A DNA stretch of 64,000 bases, taken from assembly GCF_016918855.1 (NCBI RefSeq), contig NZ_JADKYB010000022.1, positions 62,001 through 126,000 of the forward strand, read 5' to 3'. Origin of the DNA: Actinacidiphila acididurans (GTDB taxonomy: Bacteria; Actinomycetota; Actinomycetes; Streptomycetales; Streptomycetaceae). A model generated the notes under the pieces. That model was not told the DNA's origin, did no database searches, and worked only from the letters and a program-made list of their open reading frames with translations. Each line of letters starts with the position of its first letter. Position 1 is the first letter of the stretch. Shown here one piece after another: positions 53,026 to 61,696 of the stretch. The position numbers were made by a program, and so were the translations under genes.

Positions 53026-53516
53026 GGACGTGGTCCGTCGCCCGTGACGACCTCGTCCGCGTCGCCGCCCACTGCCGCCGAGCGCGGCCCCTGGGCGGTG
53101 ACGTCGGTCGCGGGCGCCGGTGCCCGCGTGGCGGGCGGCTGAGTTCCGGCCGCCGGCGGGAGCGGGGGGAGCGTGACGTCGTCCCCCGTCACCACACGCC
53201 GTGCGTTGCCGCCGATCGCGACCGCGCGTTCCCCGCCCGCCGCGACGGAGCCGGTGCCGGTACCGATCCCCGTACCCGTAGCGCCTGTTGACGTACTACC
53301 GCTTCCCGAAGAGCCCCCCGACGCCGCGTCGCGCGCCAGCGTGAGCACCGACAGGGCGAGGCCGGCGAGTGCGACCGCCCCGCTGGCCACGCCCGCGACG
53401 GCGCCGGCCGTGTCGAGGTTGACCACGATGGCCACGATCACCAGGGCCACCACCGCGGCCCCGCAGACGGCTGCCCCGGCCCGGGCCCACGCACGCCGTG
53501 TTGTCGTCGTCGACAT
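53022..53516 (-). CDS. Two-helix membrane protein, partner of the STAND NTPase
   Basis: A 164-residue protein. Two hydrophobic helices (AAVCGAAVVALVIVAIVV at about 15-32, and AGVASGAVALAGLALSVLTL at 41-60) are followed by a Ser/Gly/Thr linker and two copies of a GGxA..V.TGD motif (IGGNARRVVTGD 101-112; VGGDADEVVTGD 149-160) that also occurs at residue 131 of the NTPase. ATG at 53516 follows AAGGGGG. Its stop overlaps the NTPase TTG, so they are translationally coupled. I do not recognise the family; a membrane anchor, or a pore-type effector held in check by the motif, is conceivable. Confidence 0.7.
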   Translation of the reverse strand: MSTTTTRRAWARAGAAVCGAAVVALVIVAIVVNLDTAGAVAGVASGAVALAGLALSVLTLARDAASGGSSGSGSTSTGATGTGIGTGTGSVAAGGERAVAIGGNARRVVTGDDVTLPPLPPAAGTQPPATRAPAPATDVTAQGPRSAAVGGDADEVVTGDGPRP

Positions 53517-54062
53517 GACTGCCCCCTTGATCCCCATTGCCCCGGTTCCCCCCAGGGGGTGGCCGATTGTAGGGGGTCGCTCCGGTACAGGGCGGGACAA
53601 TCCGGCGTACGCCGCAGCACGCGCGCGGCACGGCCCGGCCGGCCGCGAACCCGGTCGTACAAAAAGGGGGAGCCCCGCCGCTCTCAACCCTTCAGTTGCC
53701 CTCCCCCCACGGAACACCAGGTCATCCCGCCCGTACCGGACATCGCCCCCGCCCCCGGAGCCCCGCACCGCCCTCCCCGGCACCCCCGGCGCGCCGACCG
53801 GCGTGCGGGTCCCGGCCCCCGGCCCGGTCGCCTTTCCGGCCGAGCACAATGGGCCACCCCGCACCGGCCGGTCCACCTCCCTGCGTACGCCGCCCTGCGC
53901 CCGTTGCAGGACGTCGCCCTGTACGACGACACGTACGTGTGAAGTCCGTGTGATATGCAGAGGCCGCCATCGGCCGTTGGGATCACGCGCGGCCGTCAGG
54001 GGGGTCGGGAGCCGGGAACCGCCGTGGGTGGCGGTCGGCACCGGTCATGGGGAGGGGACGTT
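53517..54062. other. 546-bp gap between STAND operon and trypsin-like gene
   Basis: No gene convincing on either strand; the frames that cross it lack codon bias. GGGGGTGG at 53557-53564, TGTAGGGGG and an AT-richer GTACAAAAAGG (53657-53667) lie at the STAND side and may hold its promoter. GGAGGGG (54051-54057) is the ribosome site for the next plus-strand gene. Confidence 0.4.
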
Positions 54063-55634
54063 TTGGGGATACGTGTGCGCGTGCCGGCGAAGTGGCGGCG
54101 GTCGGGGGCGGTGGCCTTCGCCGTGGGGGCGATGCTGGCGGGGATCGCGGGAGTGGGGGCGCAGCCGGCTTCGGCGCAACCGGCCTTTCCCTCCTGGCTG
54201 GTGGGGTTCGAGACGGAACACGGCCTCGGCGGCCCGTTCCGGGCGTGCTCGGCGATCGAGCTGTCGAAGGTCCGTGAGCTGACGTCGCCCGACTGCTTCA
54301 CCGGGCGTACGGCCGGCGATTATTCGACGTGGTACCACGGCGGCACGCCGGACTGGGGCGCGGACACGGTGCGGTACGAGACGCACCCGCAGTACAACGC
54401 GGCGACCCGGCAGACCGCGCTCGCGGTCACCGTCGCCAGCAACCCGCCGGTGAGCTACACGACGGGCAACGGCCGGCCGGTGCTCGCGACCACCGCCGAC
54501 GCGGCGCTCTACTCGCCGGGCGCCACCGCCACCTTCTACTCCTGGTCCGGGCCCACCGAGGAGGGTGTGCAGCGCACCGCGCACACCGAGCAGGTGGCGA
54601 TCCTGTCGACCGCCACCTGCACGAGCGTGCTGGGGCACACTCCGCCGGCCGGCTCGCTGTGCACCCTGCCCGCCAAGGGCGCGCCCGTGCCGGACCACGC
54701 GGACCAGTGCCTCGGGGACGCGGGCGGCGCGCTGATGTCCGGCGGAAAGCTGATCGGCGTCTCGGCCACGCCGTCCACCGGATGCGTGGCCGCGAGCGGG
54801 GTGCGCCTGTACGTCAACGTGACGGCGTACCACTCGGTGATCGGGGCGTGGGGGCACGACGTCTACGCCGACCCCTGGGACAGCGGCTCGGTGACCGCGC
54901 AGCAGCCGTGGTCCGGCGGCGGCTTCGTCTCCTTCTGCGACATCGACGGCGGCGGCCACCTCATCGGCTGCCAGGAGAACGGCGGGGCGGCGGACTTCTT
55001 CGACGTCCAGTACAACTGGCTCACCCAGGCCGGCGATCTCGACGGCGACGGCTACGGCGATCTGCTCGCCCGGACACCCGGCGGCGCCCTCTACCGCTAC
55101 TCCGGACCGTTGTCCGGCGACTTCGACACCCAGCGGCACACCTGGCTCGCCAACGGTTTCGGCGGCTACAACGCGATCTTCGCCAGCACCGACTTCTCCG
55201 GTGACGGCATCCCCGACGTCCTGGCCCGCGACGCCGCCGGCGACCTGTGGCTCTACCGCGGTACGGGCAAGGGCGGCCTCCAGCCCCGCGTCCACATCGG
55301 GGTCGGCCTGCGCGGCTACAACCTGATCACCGGCCGCGGCGACCTCTCCGGCGACGGCCTGGCCGACTTCATCGCCCGCGACTCCGCCGGCACCCTCTGG
55401 CTCTTCAAGGGCAACGGCAAGGGCAGCTACGCCGGCCGCGTCAAGCTCGCCACGGGCTACGCCGGCTACAACCGCATCGTCGCCTCCGGCGACATCGACC
55501 ACGACGGCCACCCCGACCTCTTCGCCACCACCCCCGCGGGCGGTGCCGCCGTCATCAACGTCACCAACGGCACCCTGTCCCACCCCAAGTGGTACGCCTC
55601 CGGGGGCTACCAGGTGTTCACGCACATCAACTGA
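54063..55634 (+). CDS. Secreted trypsin-fold pseudoprotease with FG-GAP repeats
   Basis: A 523-residue protein. Signal peptide (1-38, ends ASA). Residues 40-280 follow the S1A trypsin pattern, but the serine-box reads CLGDAGGALMSGG: the catalytic Ser of GDSGG is Ala220, and the TAAHC segment is replaced by TSPDCF, so His is also lost. Peptidase activity is therefore not expected. Four FG-GAP/VCBS repeats follow (LDGDGYGDLLA, FSGDGIPDVLA, LSGDGLADFIA, IDHDGHPDLFA), a calcium-binding propeller used in adhesion. TTG at 54063 with GGAGGGG 5 nt upstream is the only well-placed start. Divergent in role from the 57867 paralogue, which lost the Ser differently. Confidence 0.8.
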   Translation: MGIRVRVPAKWRRSGAVAFAVGAMLAGIAGVGAQPASAQPAFPSWLVGFETEHGLGGPFRACSAIELSKVRELTSPDCFTGRTAGDYSTWYHGGTPDWGADTVRYETHPQYNAATRQTALAVTVASNPPVSYTTGNGRPVLATTADAALYSPGATATFYSWSGPTEEGVQRTAHTEQVAILSTATCTSVLGHTPPAGSLCTLPAKGAPVPDHADQCLGDAGGALMSGGKLIGVSATPSTGCVAASGVRLYVNVTAYHSVIGAWGHDVYADPWDSGSVTAQQPWSGGGFVSFCDIDGGGHLIGCQENGGAADFFDVQYNWLTQAGDLDGDGYGDLLARTPGGALYRYSGPLSGDFDTQRHTWLANGFGGYNAIFASTDFSGDGIPDVLARDAAGDLWLYRGTGKGGLQPRVHIGVGLRGYNLITGRGDLSGDGLADFIARDSAGTLWLFKGNGKGSYAGRVKLATGYAGYNRIVASGDIDHDGHPDLFATTPAGGAAVINVTNGTLSHPKWYASGGYQVFTHIN

Positions 55635-55650
55635 GCCCCTCCCCGCGGTG

Positions 55651-55690
55651 ACCGGCCGCCCGGCCCGAGGGCGCGGGCGGGGCGGCCGGT
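55651..55690. terminator. Hairpin between convergent genes
   Basis: ACCGGCCGCC (55651-55660) and GGCGGCCGGT (55681-55690) form a perfect 10-bp stem; the loop is GC-rich and can fold further. It serves the pseudoprotease gene and the exporter gene (stop 55715). Confidence 0.65.
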
Positions 55691-55714
55691 ATGAACGGAG
55701 GGGTCGGTTCCCGC

Positions 55715-57604
55715 TCAGTCCACCGCCGCCAGGAATTGCGTGGCCGCGAGCTCCGCGTACAGCGGGTCGGCGGAGACGAGTTCGGCGTGGGTGCCCACCG
55801 CCCGGACGACGCCAGCGTCCATGACGACGATGCGGTCGGCCATGGTGACCGTGGAGAGGCGGTGGGCGACGACCAGAACGGTGGTGGTGCGGGCCGCGTC
55901 GGCGACGGTGTCGCGCAGGGCGGCCTCGTTGACGGCGTCGAGCTGGGAGGTGGCCTCGTCGAGGAGCAGGAGGCGGGGGCGGCGCAGGAGGGCGCGGGCG
56001 ATGGCGACGCGCTGGCGTTCGCCGCCGGAGAGCTTGGTGCCGCGGTGGCCGACCAGGGTCTCCAGGCCCTGCGGGAGGCGGGCGACCAGGCCGTCGAGCC
56101 GGGTGGCCACGAGGACGTCGCGCAGCTCGGCGTCGGTGGCGTCGGGGGCGCCGAGCAGGAGGTTGGCACGCAGGGAGCCGGACAGGACCGGCGCGTCCTG
56201 CTCGACGTAGCCGATGGCCGCGCGCAGCCGGGCGAGGTCCCAGTGCCGGATGTCGGTGCCGTCCAGCAGGATGCGGCCGGCGGTGGGCTCGTAGAAGCGC
56301 TCGATGAGCGAGAAGACCGTGGTCTTCCCCGCGCCCGAGGGGCCGACGAAGGCGGTCATGCCGCCGGGCGGGATCGTGACGGTGACGCCGTGGTGGATCT
56401 CGGGCAGGTCGGGCGCGTACCGGAAGCGCACGTCCTCGAAGGCGAGGCCGGCGGGCGGCGCGCCGGGCTCGGCGGGCGCGGGGAGTACGGGCGGCTCGGT
56501 CGGCAGCCGGTGCGCCTCCTGGATCCGGGCGACGGCGGCCGCGCCGACCTGGTACTCGCTGACCGCGCTCACCAGTTGCTGCACCGGCGGCATCAGGTAG
56601 AAGACGTACATCAGGAACGCGATGAGCGTGCCGATGTGGATCGCGCCGGAGGCGACCCGGCCGCCGCCGACCGCGAGCACCGTGAGGAAGGCGATCTGCG
56701 AGGCGAGCCCCGCGGTGTTCCCGGCCACCGCGCTCCACTTCGCCGAGCGCAGGCTCGCCCGCCACGACTCCTCGGCGGCCTCGTGGACGGCCGCCTCCTC
56801 GCGGAGTTCGGCGCCGGACGCCTTGACCGTACGCAGCGCGCCGAGCATCCGCTCCAGCGCGGCGCCCATCCGGCCCACCGATTCCTGCGCCTGCTTGCCG
56901 GCCCGGTGGATCCGGGGGACGAGCAGGCCGATGACGGTCGCGGCCAGGACGAGCACCGCCAGGGCGACGCCGAACAGCACCAGGTCGAGCACGGCCATCA
57001 TGGTCAGGGTGGCGAGCATGGTCAGGCCGCCGGTGACCGCGCCGACCAGCGAACTCGTCGTCACCTCGTGCAGCAGGGTGGTGTCCGCGGTCACCCGCGA
57101 CATCAGGTCCCCGGGCTCGCTCCGGTCGACCGCCGAGATCCGCAGCCGCAGCAGATGCGACACCAGGTTGCGCCGGGCGGACAGCACGACGGACTCCCCG
57201 GTGCGGCGCAGCACGTACGAACCGAGCGCCCCGAGGGCTGCGTTGCCCACCACCAGCAGGCTCATCAGCATGGCCTCGACCGCGATCGACCGGTGGCTGC
57301 CCAGGTTGTCGATCAGCCGCCGCGCGGCCAGCGGCAGGATCAGCCCGGTGGCCCCGGTGACCAGGCTCAGCGCACCGCCCAGCAGCAGCCACAGCCGGTA
57401 CGGGCGTACGTACGCGAGCAGGACCCGCCAGGCGGGCGGATCGGGGTCGGGCTTCGGATCGTGGCCGGGGTCCGGGGCCGGGCCGTGCGTCGAGCCCTGA
57501 CCAGGCACGGACACAGGCACGGACACAGGCACGGACACAGAGCCGGATACGGATACGGGCACTGCTGCGGCGGCGGATCCGGGCTCGTCGTTCCGCGTGT
57601 CCAC
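55715..57604 (-). CDS. ABC exporter, fused membrane and ATPase domains
   Basis: A 629-residue half-transporter. A variable N-terminus with Pro-Val-Ser-Val repeats (about 12-35), six transmembrane helices (about 65-345; SEPGDLMSRVTADT coupling region), then an ATPase with Walker A VGPSGAGKTT, signature LSGGERQRVAIARALL and Walker B LLLLDEAT, H-loop HRLST. It belongs to the MsbA/LmrA-like type IV exporters and acts as a homodimer. The cargo, a drug or peptide, cannot be told from sequence. GTG at 57604 follows GAGGAGCTGTCC. Divergent from the trypsin-like gene. Confidence 0.92.
   Translation of the reverse strand: MDTRNDEPGSAAAAVPVSVSGSVSVPVSVPVSVPGQGSTHGPAPDPGHDPKPDPDPPAWRVLLAYVRPYRLWLLLGGALSLVTGATGLILPLAARRLIDNLGSHRSIAVEAMLMSLLVVGNAALGALGSYVLRRTGESVVLSARRNLVSHLLRLRISAVDRSEPGDLMSRVTADTTLLHEVTTSSLVGAVTGGLTMLATLTMMAVLDLVLFGVALAVLVLAATVIGLLVPRIHRAGKQAQESVGRMGAALERMLGALRTVKASGAELREEAAVHEAAEESWRASLRSAKWSAVAGNTAGLASQIAFLTVLAVGGGRVASGAIHIGTLIAFLMYVFYLMPPVQQLVSAVSEYQVGAAAVARIQEAHRLPTEPPVLPAPAEPGAPPAGLAFEDVRFRYAPDLPEIHHGVTVTIPPGGMTAFVGPSGAGKTTVFSLIERFYEPTAGRILLDGTDIRHWDLARLRAAIGYVEQDAPVLSGSLRANLLLGAPDATDAELRDVLVATRLDGLVARLPQGLETLVGHRGTKLSGGERQRVAIARALLRRPRLLLLDEATSQLDAVNEAALRDTVADAARTTTVLVVAHRLSTVTMADRIVVMDAGVVRAVGTHAELVSADPLYAELAATQFLAAVD
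57502..57537 (-). repeat. Three perfect 12-bp repeats in the exporter N-terminus
   Basis: CAGGCACGGACA occurs three times without a gap, coding the Pro-Val-Ser-Val run. A site of strain-to-strain length change. Confidence 0.8.
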
Positions 57605-57726
57605 GGACAGCTCCTCACCATTCGCACGTCGGCCGCTGATCCCCGGCCCCGATTCCATTGTCCCGCCCGGCGCCTCCACAACTCGCCGACAATTTCTCCG
57701 CAGTTCGATGACACAACCATGCACCG

Positions 57727-57743
57727 GCGGCAATAATCGCCGC
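57727..57743. promoter_or_regulatory. GCGGC-AATAATC-GCCGC palindrome in divergent promoter
   Basis: Exact 5-bp arms around an AT-only loop, within the 262-bp exporter/trypsin-like gap. The AT spacer among GC-rich sequence suggests a -10 region or operator. Confidence 0.35.
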
Positions 57744-57866
57744 TGGCATGGGTGGGGGGACCTCCTGTGTGCACGTTCGTTGCGCCGGGGGGGCGTTTGC
57801 GCAGTTCATCGCCAGGAGCCGGCCGGCCGCCGCGGACGAAATGTCGTTTCCATGAACAGGAGTCAC

Positions 57867-59663
57867 GTGACTTTCATCCGCAAGGGTGGCCGGCGGGCCC
57901 GTCTCGCCGTCGCCGCCCCGCTCGTCGCGCTGGCCGTCGGCGCGGCGGGCATGACCCTGACGGCTCCGGCGCAGGCACAGCCGGGCACCGTCACCGGCGG
58001 CACGGGGGGCACCAACAGCACGCAGACCGCGCGCGCGGCCGCTCCGGCCACGCAGGCCCGGCATCAGGAGCGGGCGCGGCAGATCGCCGCGCAACTCACG
58101 GCGGAAGGGAAGGCCCCCGCGGGCAGGACCTCGGTCATGTCCGGGGCCGCCGTCACCCCGTACGTCATCGGCGGCACCGACACACCGATCAGCAGTGCGC
58201 CCTGGATGGTGCAGCTCCTTTACGTCGACGGGACCACCGCCGACTTCTGCGGCGGCACGCTGGTCGCGCAGAACAAGGTGCTCACCGCCGCGCACTGTGT
58301 CGCCGGCCGGGACTGGCGCAACGAGAACGGCGTGGTCGTCGGCGGCACCGCCACCTTCGGCGACCCGAACCAGGATGTCGCCTTCGTCTCCTCGCAGTGG
58401 GTCGACCCGCAGTTCAACAAGACGACGTGGGCCAACGACGTGGCGATCCTGACCCTCGACTACCCGTTCAACCTCAAGACGCTGCCGATCGCGACGCCGT
58501 CGAACAACAACCTCTACGCGGCGGGCACCAGCGCCACGATGTACGGCTGGGGCGGCACCACCACGGACGGGACCGGGACGTACTCGGACACCCTGAAGAG
58601 CGCCCCGATGCCGGTGGCCGACGACACCGCCTGCGCGAGCGACATGGCCTTCTACCACGGCCCGTTCGACGCCCAGTCGATGTTCTGCGCCGGCGTCAAG
58701 GGCACGGGCAGCGACGCGACCGGCAAGGCCAAGTGCGACGGTGACGACGGCGGTCCGCTGGTGGCCGGCGGCAAGCTGATCGGCCTGGTCTCCTGGGGCA
58801 TCCACAGCTCGGTCGCGTACTGCAACGTCAACGGCGCGTACGACGTGTTCGCCCGAGTGGCGCCGTTCGCCGGTGTCCTGGAGCCGCAGATCGACAACAC
58901 CGACATCTCGCGCGACGGCAAGGCCGACGTCATCGCGAAGACCCCGGCCGGGGCGTCCTACGCGTACGCCTCCACCGGCACCGGCGTGAAGGCCCGGGCC
59001 AACGCCCCGGTGCCGTTCGCGAACTACAACACGGTGATCCAGGCCGACCTGGAGCGGGACGGCTACCAGGACTACATCATGCGTGCCACCTCGTCCGGCA
59101 ACGTCTTCATGGGCCACCGGACCGCGGACCGGCCGTCGTACTCGTACACCGAGATCGGCGCCGGCTGGAAGACCGTCAAGGCCATGCTGGTGCCGGGCGA
59201 CGTCACCGGTGACGGCATCCCCGACCTGGTCACCGAGGACTCGGCGAGCCGGGTGTGGGTCTATCCGGGCAAGGGCAACGGCCTGTTCAACACGGCGGTG
59301 CTGACCCACGCCAACTGGGCCCAGTACAACCTGGTCGTCGGCCACGGCGACTTCTCCGGCGACGGCATCGCGGACGTGCTCGCGCGCAACGCCAAGACCG
59401 GCACGCTCACCGTCCTGCTCGGCACCGGCAACGTCTCGACCGCGTTCTCCTCGATCGGGAACGTCGTCAACGGCAACTGGAACGGCTACGACAAGCTGGT
59501 CACCGTCGGCGACTTCTCCGGCGACGGCAAGGCGGACCTGCTGGCCCGCGTGCCCTCCGGCTCCTTCTACCTCTTCAAGGGCAACGACACGGTCAGCAGC
59601 TCGCCCTTCGCCGCGTCGGTCCGGATCGGCACCGGCTGGAACATGTACAGCCTCATCGGCTGA
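57867..59663 (+). CDS. Secreted trypsin-fold protein with FG-GAP repeats, Ser replaced by Asp
   Basis: A 598-residue protein. Signal peptide (about 1-36, AQA end) and propeptide-like 40-105, then an S1A domain at IGGTDTPISSAPWMVQ. His143 (TAAHC) and Asp191 (ANDVAIL) are present, but the serine motif is CDGDDGGPLVAGG: Asp294 sits at the catalytic Ser. Without the nucleophile, normal proteolysis is not expected, although the rest of the pocket is intact. Five FG-GAP repeats follow (ISRDGKADVIA, VTGDGIPDLV, FSGDGIADVLA, FSGDGKADLLA and a diverged one). GTG at 57867 has ACAGGAG at good spacing; the ATG at 57852 has none. Confidence 0.82.
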   Translation: MTFIRKGGRRARLAVAAPLVALAVGAAGMTLTAPAQAQPGTVTGGTGGTNSTQTARAAAPATQARHQERARQIAAQLTAEGKAPAGRTSVMSGAAVTPYVIGGTDTPISSAPWMVQLLYVDGTTADFCGGTLVAQNKVLTAAHCVAGRDWRNENGVVVGGTATFGDPNQDVAFVSSQWVDPQFNKTTWANDVAILTLDYPFNLKTLPIATPSNNNLYAAGTSATMYGWGGTTTDGTGTYSDTLKSAPMPVADDTACASDMAFYHGPFDAQSMFCAGVKGTGSDATGKAKCDGDDGGPLVAGGKLIGLVSWGIHSSVAYCNVNGAYDVFARVAPFAGVLEPQIDNTDISRDGKADVIAKTPAGASYAYASTGTGVKARANAPVPFANYNTVIQADLERDGYQDYIMRATSSGNVFMGHRTADRPSYSYTEIGAGWKTVKAMLVPGDVTGDGIPDLVTEDSASRVWVYPGKGNGLFNTAVLTHANWAQYNLVVGHGDFSGDGIADVLARNAKTGTLTVLLGTGNVSTAFSSIGNVVNGNWNGYDKLVTVGDFSGDGKADLLARVPSGSFYLFKGNDTVSSSPFAASVRIGTGWNMYSLIG

Positions 59664-59696
59664 CCCGGCACTCCACCGGGAATCCGCGAACAGCTC

Positions 59697-59724
59697 GGCG
59701 CCCGTCCCTTTTGGGGCGGGCGCC
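59697..59724 (+). terminator. Terminator after trypsin-like gene
   Basis: GGCGCCCGTCCC-TTTT-GGGGCGGGCGCC forms an almost perfect 12-bp stem followed by TTTGTTTC, one of the few classical intrinsic terminators here. 33 bp after the stop. Confidence 0.85.
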
Positions 59725-59852
59725 TTTGTTTCGCAGCGTTTGTTCACCGCGCATGTTCACGGCGTATTACCGGAAGGTGAACTCCCGGTATCCACACGGG
59801 ATTTGACGGGTGCCGGACCCGACCCCGGATATCGGGGTGGAAAAGGGGAGGC

Positions 59853-59858
59853 TAGGCT
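59853..59858 (+). promoter_or_regulatory. Possible -10 box TAGGCT
   Basis: TAGGCT fits the usual Streptomyces -10 pattern (TAGxxT) and lies 66 bp before the next start; the region upstream (59740-59790) is relatively AT-rich with two TGTTCAC motifs. The -35 is not clear. Confidence 0.35.
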
Positions 59859-59918
59859 GCTCCCTCCAGCGTTTCCCGCTGTCCGCGGGCGCTGTATGAC
59901 CTGTGGGGGGTCCACACG

Positions 59919-61595
59919 ATGCGCATCACGCGCACTCGGCGGCGTGCCGTCATCGGCGCGACCGCTGTCACCATGTCCGCCGCGCTCGCCGTCGCCATCG
60001 CGCCGGCCGCGTTCGCGGATTCGACACCGGGATCGGTGTATCAGGTCGTCACGGGTGACGACGGCAAGGTGACCGTGTACATCAGCGGCGAAGTCCAGGA
60101 CGGCTCCATGCAGTTGAGCGTCCGCGCGTCCACCGCCGCCGACGCACCCGTACTGACCACGATCGACGCGACCGGGTTCACCGGTAACCACACCACCAAC
60201 GCCGTGCAGCTGCCGACCGGCACCGCCTACGGCGACTACCCGATCGACGTCGACTGGAAGCTGGCCGACGGCACCCAGGAGCACACCGCCGGCGCCGGCA
60301 CGCTGAACTACCGCAAGCACGCCTCGGTCACCGATGTGACCACCGACCGCTCGATCACCGACTTCACCCACCGCACGGTGACCTTCGGCGGGCTCGTGAA
60401 CGTCCTCGACCCGGCGACCGGCTCGACCGGACCGGCGGCCGCGGGCACGCAGGTGGGGCTGACCTGGTGGGAGGACGTCTCTCCCGCGCGCCGAGTGCAG
60501 CACACCGGCACTGCCACCACCGACGACTCCGGCGGCTTCAGCTTCCCGGTGACGGCGGGCGGCTCGCTGGAGAGCGGTTCGGTGAAGGTGATCGGCACGG
60601 CCGACACCGTGGGCGTGCAGAACTCGACGGCCCTGCCGGACGTCTCCGCGCAGTCGCAGTCCTACTCGGTCACCGCCTCCGTCACCCCGGGCACCGTGCA
60701 CAAGGGCCAGACGGTCACCGTCAAGGGCAAGGTGATGCGGTACGACGTCAACAACGGCAGCTACGACCTGCCCTTCGCCGGCGCCCCTGTGGTGACCACC
60801 GCGGCGGAGCCGGACACCTACGGCTACACCGTCCCGCACAAGCTGGCGGGCGCCACCACCGGTACGGACGGCTCCTTCTCGTACTCGATCACCGCCAACA
60901 TGACGACGGCGCTGCACACGTATCTCGCGCCGTCGCCGTACCTGTCGTCGGTGTCCGAGACGCAGAACACCGTCAACGTCCCGGTGGCCACCAGCATCAC
61001 GCTGCCGGCCTTCTCCATCGACCAGTTCGGCCTGGTGAAGACCACCGGACGGCTGACCGGGGCCAACTGCTCCAACCAGTCGCTGTGGCTCCAGTACTCG
61101 CCGAACGGCCGGACCAACTGGCTGAACATGTCGCACATCACGACCGGCTGGACCAACGGCAGTTACTGCTCGTTCGTGATGCAGGGCTACGGCTGGAGCT
61201 ACGGCTACTACCGCGTCGTCCACTTCGAGAGCCCGCAGCTGCTCGGCTACGCGGAGCCCGCGCACCGGCTCTCCCGCACGGACACGCAGATGTCCTTCGC
61301 GGCCAGCAGCACCCGCCCGTCGACCGCCTCCTCGAAGGTCACCTTCAGCGGCGTCGTCATCGCGCAGTCCGGCTCCAGCTGGATCCACTACAACCACGCC
61401 CACGTGGTGCTGGTGTACCGCCCCAAGGGCGACTCGAACTGGTACTGGGTCCAGAAGGGCTACACCAACTCCGCGGGCCGCTTCAGCTTCACCACCCCCG
61501 CGTACGGTGACGGCACCTGGGCCGCCTACCTGGACGCGGACTCGACCCACTTCTACAGCGAGACCAAGACGGTCTACGTCGACGTCGTCCACTGA
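59919..61595 (+). CDS. Large secreted protein with Ig-like beta-sandwich domains
   Basis: A 558-residue protein. Signal peptide (1-33, AAFA end), then several Ig-like repeats. Strand patterns such as VTASVTPGTVHKGQTVTVKG (about 248-267) and FSYSITANMTT recur. A Tyr/Trp-rich aromatic segment (about 405-460, YGWSYGYYRVVHFES) suggests carbohydrate contact. No enzyme motif. Such proteins are common in Streptomyces secretomes without assigned function. ATG at 59919 after GGGGGG. Monocistronic, ends in a hairpin. Confidence 0.75.
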   Translation: MRITRTRRRAVIGATAVTMSAALAVAIAPAAFADSTPGSVYQVVTGDDGKVTVYISGEVQDGSMQLSVRASTAADAPVLTTIDATGFTGNHTTNAVQLPTGTAYGDYPIDVDWKLADGTQEHTAGAGTLNYRKHASVTDVTTDRSITDFTHRTVTFGGLVNVLDPATGSTGPAAAGTQVGLTWWEDVSPARRVQHTGTATTDDSGGFSFPVTAGGSLESGSVKVIGTADTVGVQNSTALPDVSAQSQSYSVTASVTPGTVHKGQTVTVKGKVMRYDVNNGSYDLPFAGAPVVTTAAEPDTYGYTVPHKLAGATTGTDGSFSYSITANMTTALHTYLAPSPYLSSVSETQNTVNVPVATSITLPAFSIDQFGLVKTTGRLTGANCSNQSLWLQYSPNGRTNWLNMSHITTGWTNGSYCSFVMQGYGWSYGYYRVVHFESPQLLGYAEPAHRLSRTDTQMSFAASSTRPSTASSKVTFSGVVIAQSGSSWIHYNHAHVVLVYRPKGDSNWYWVQKGYTNSAGRFSFTTPAYGDGTWAAYLDADSTHFYSETKTVYVDVVH

Positions 61596-61618
61596 CGCCG
61601 CCCGGCCGACCCTCTGCT

Positions 61619-61659
61619 ACGGCCGTCCCGCCGCGGATTCCCGCGGCCGGGGCGGCCGT
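61619..61659. terminator. Nested hairpin between convergent genes
   Basis: ACGGCCG (61619-61625) and CGGCCGT (61653-61659) close an outer stem, and CCGCGG-ATTC-CCGCGG forms the inner one. It is positioned between stops at 61595 and 61697. Confidence 0.65.
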
Positions 61660-61696
61660 TGGCGTTTCCGGCGGGGCTCTCGGGGGGACCTACGGC

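Noticed and set aside
53173..54282. 369-residue Pro-rich plus-strand frame
   Set aside because: Overlaps three supported features, Pro/Arg-biased, no ribosome site or family pattern.
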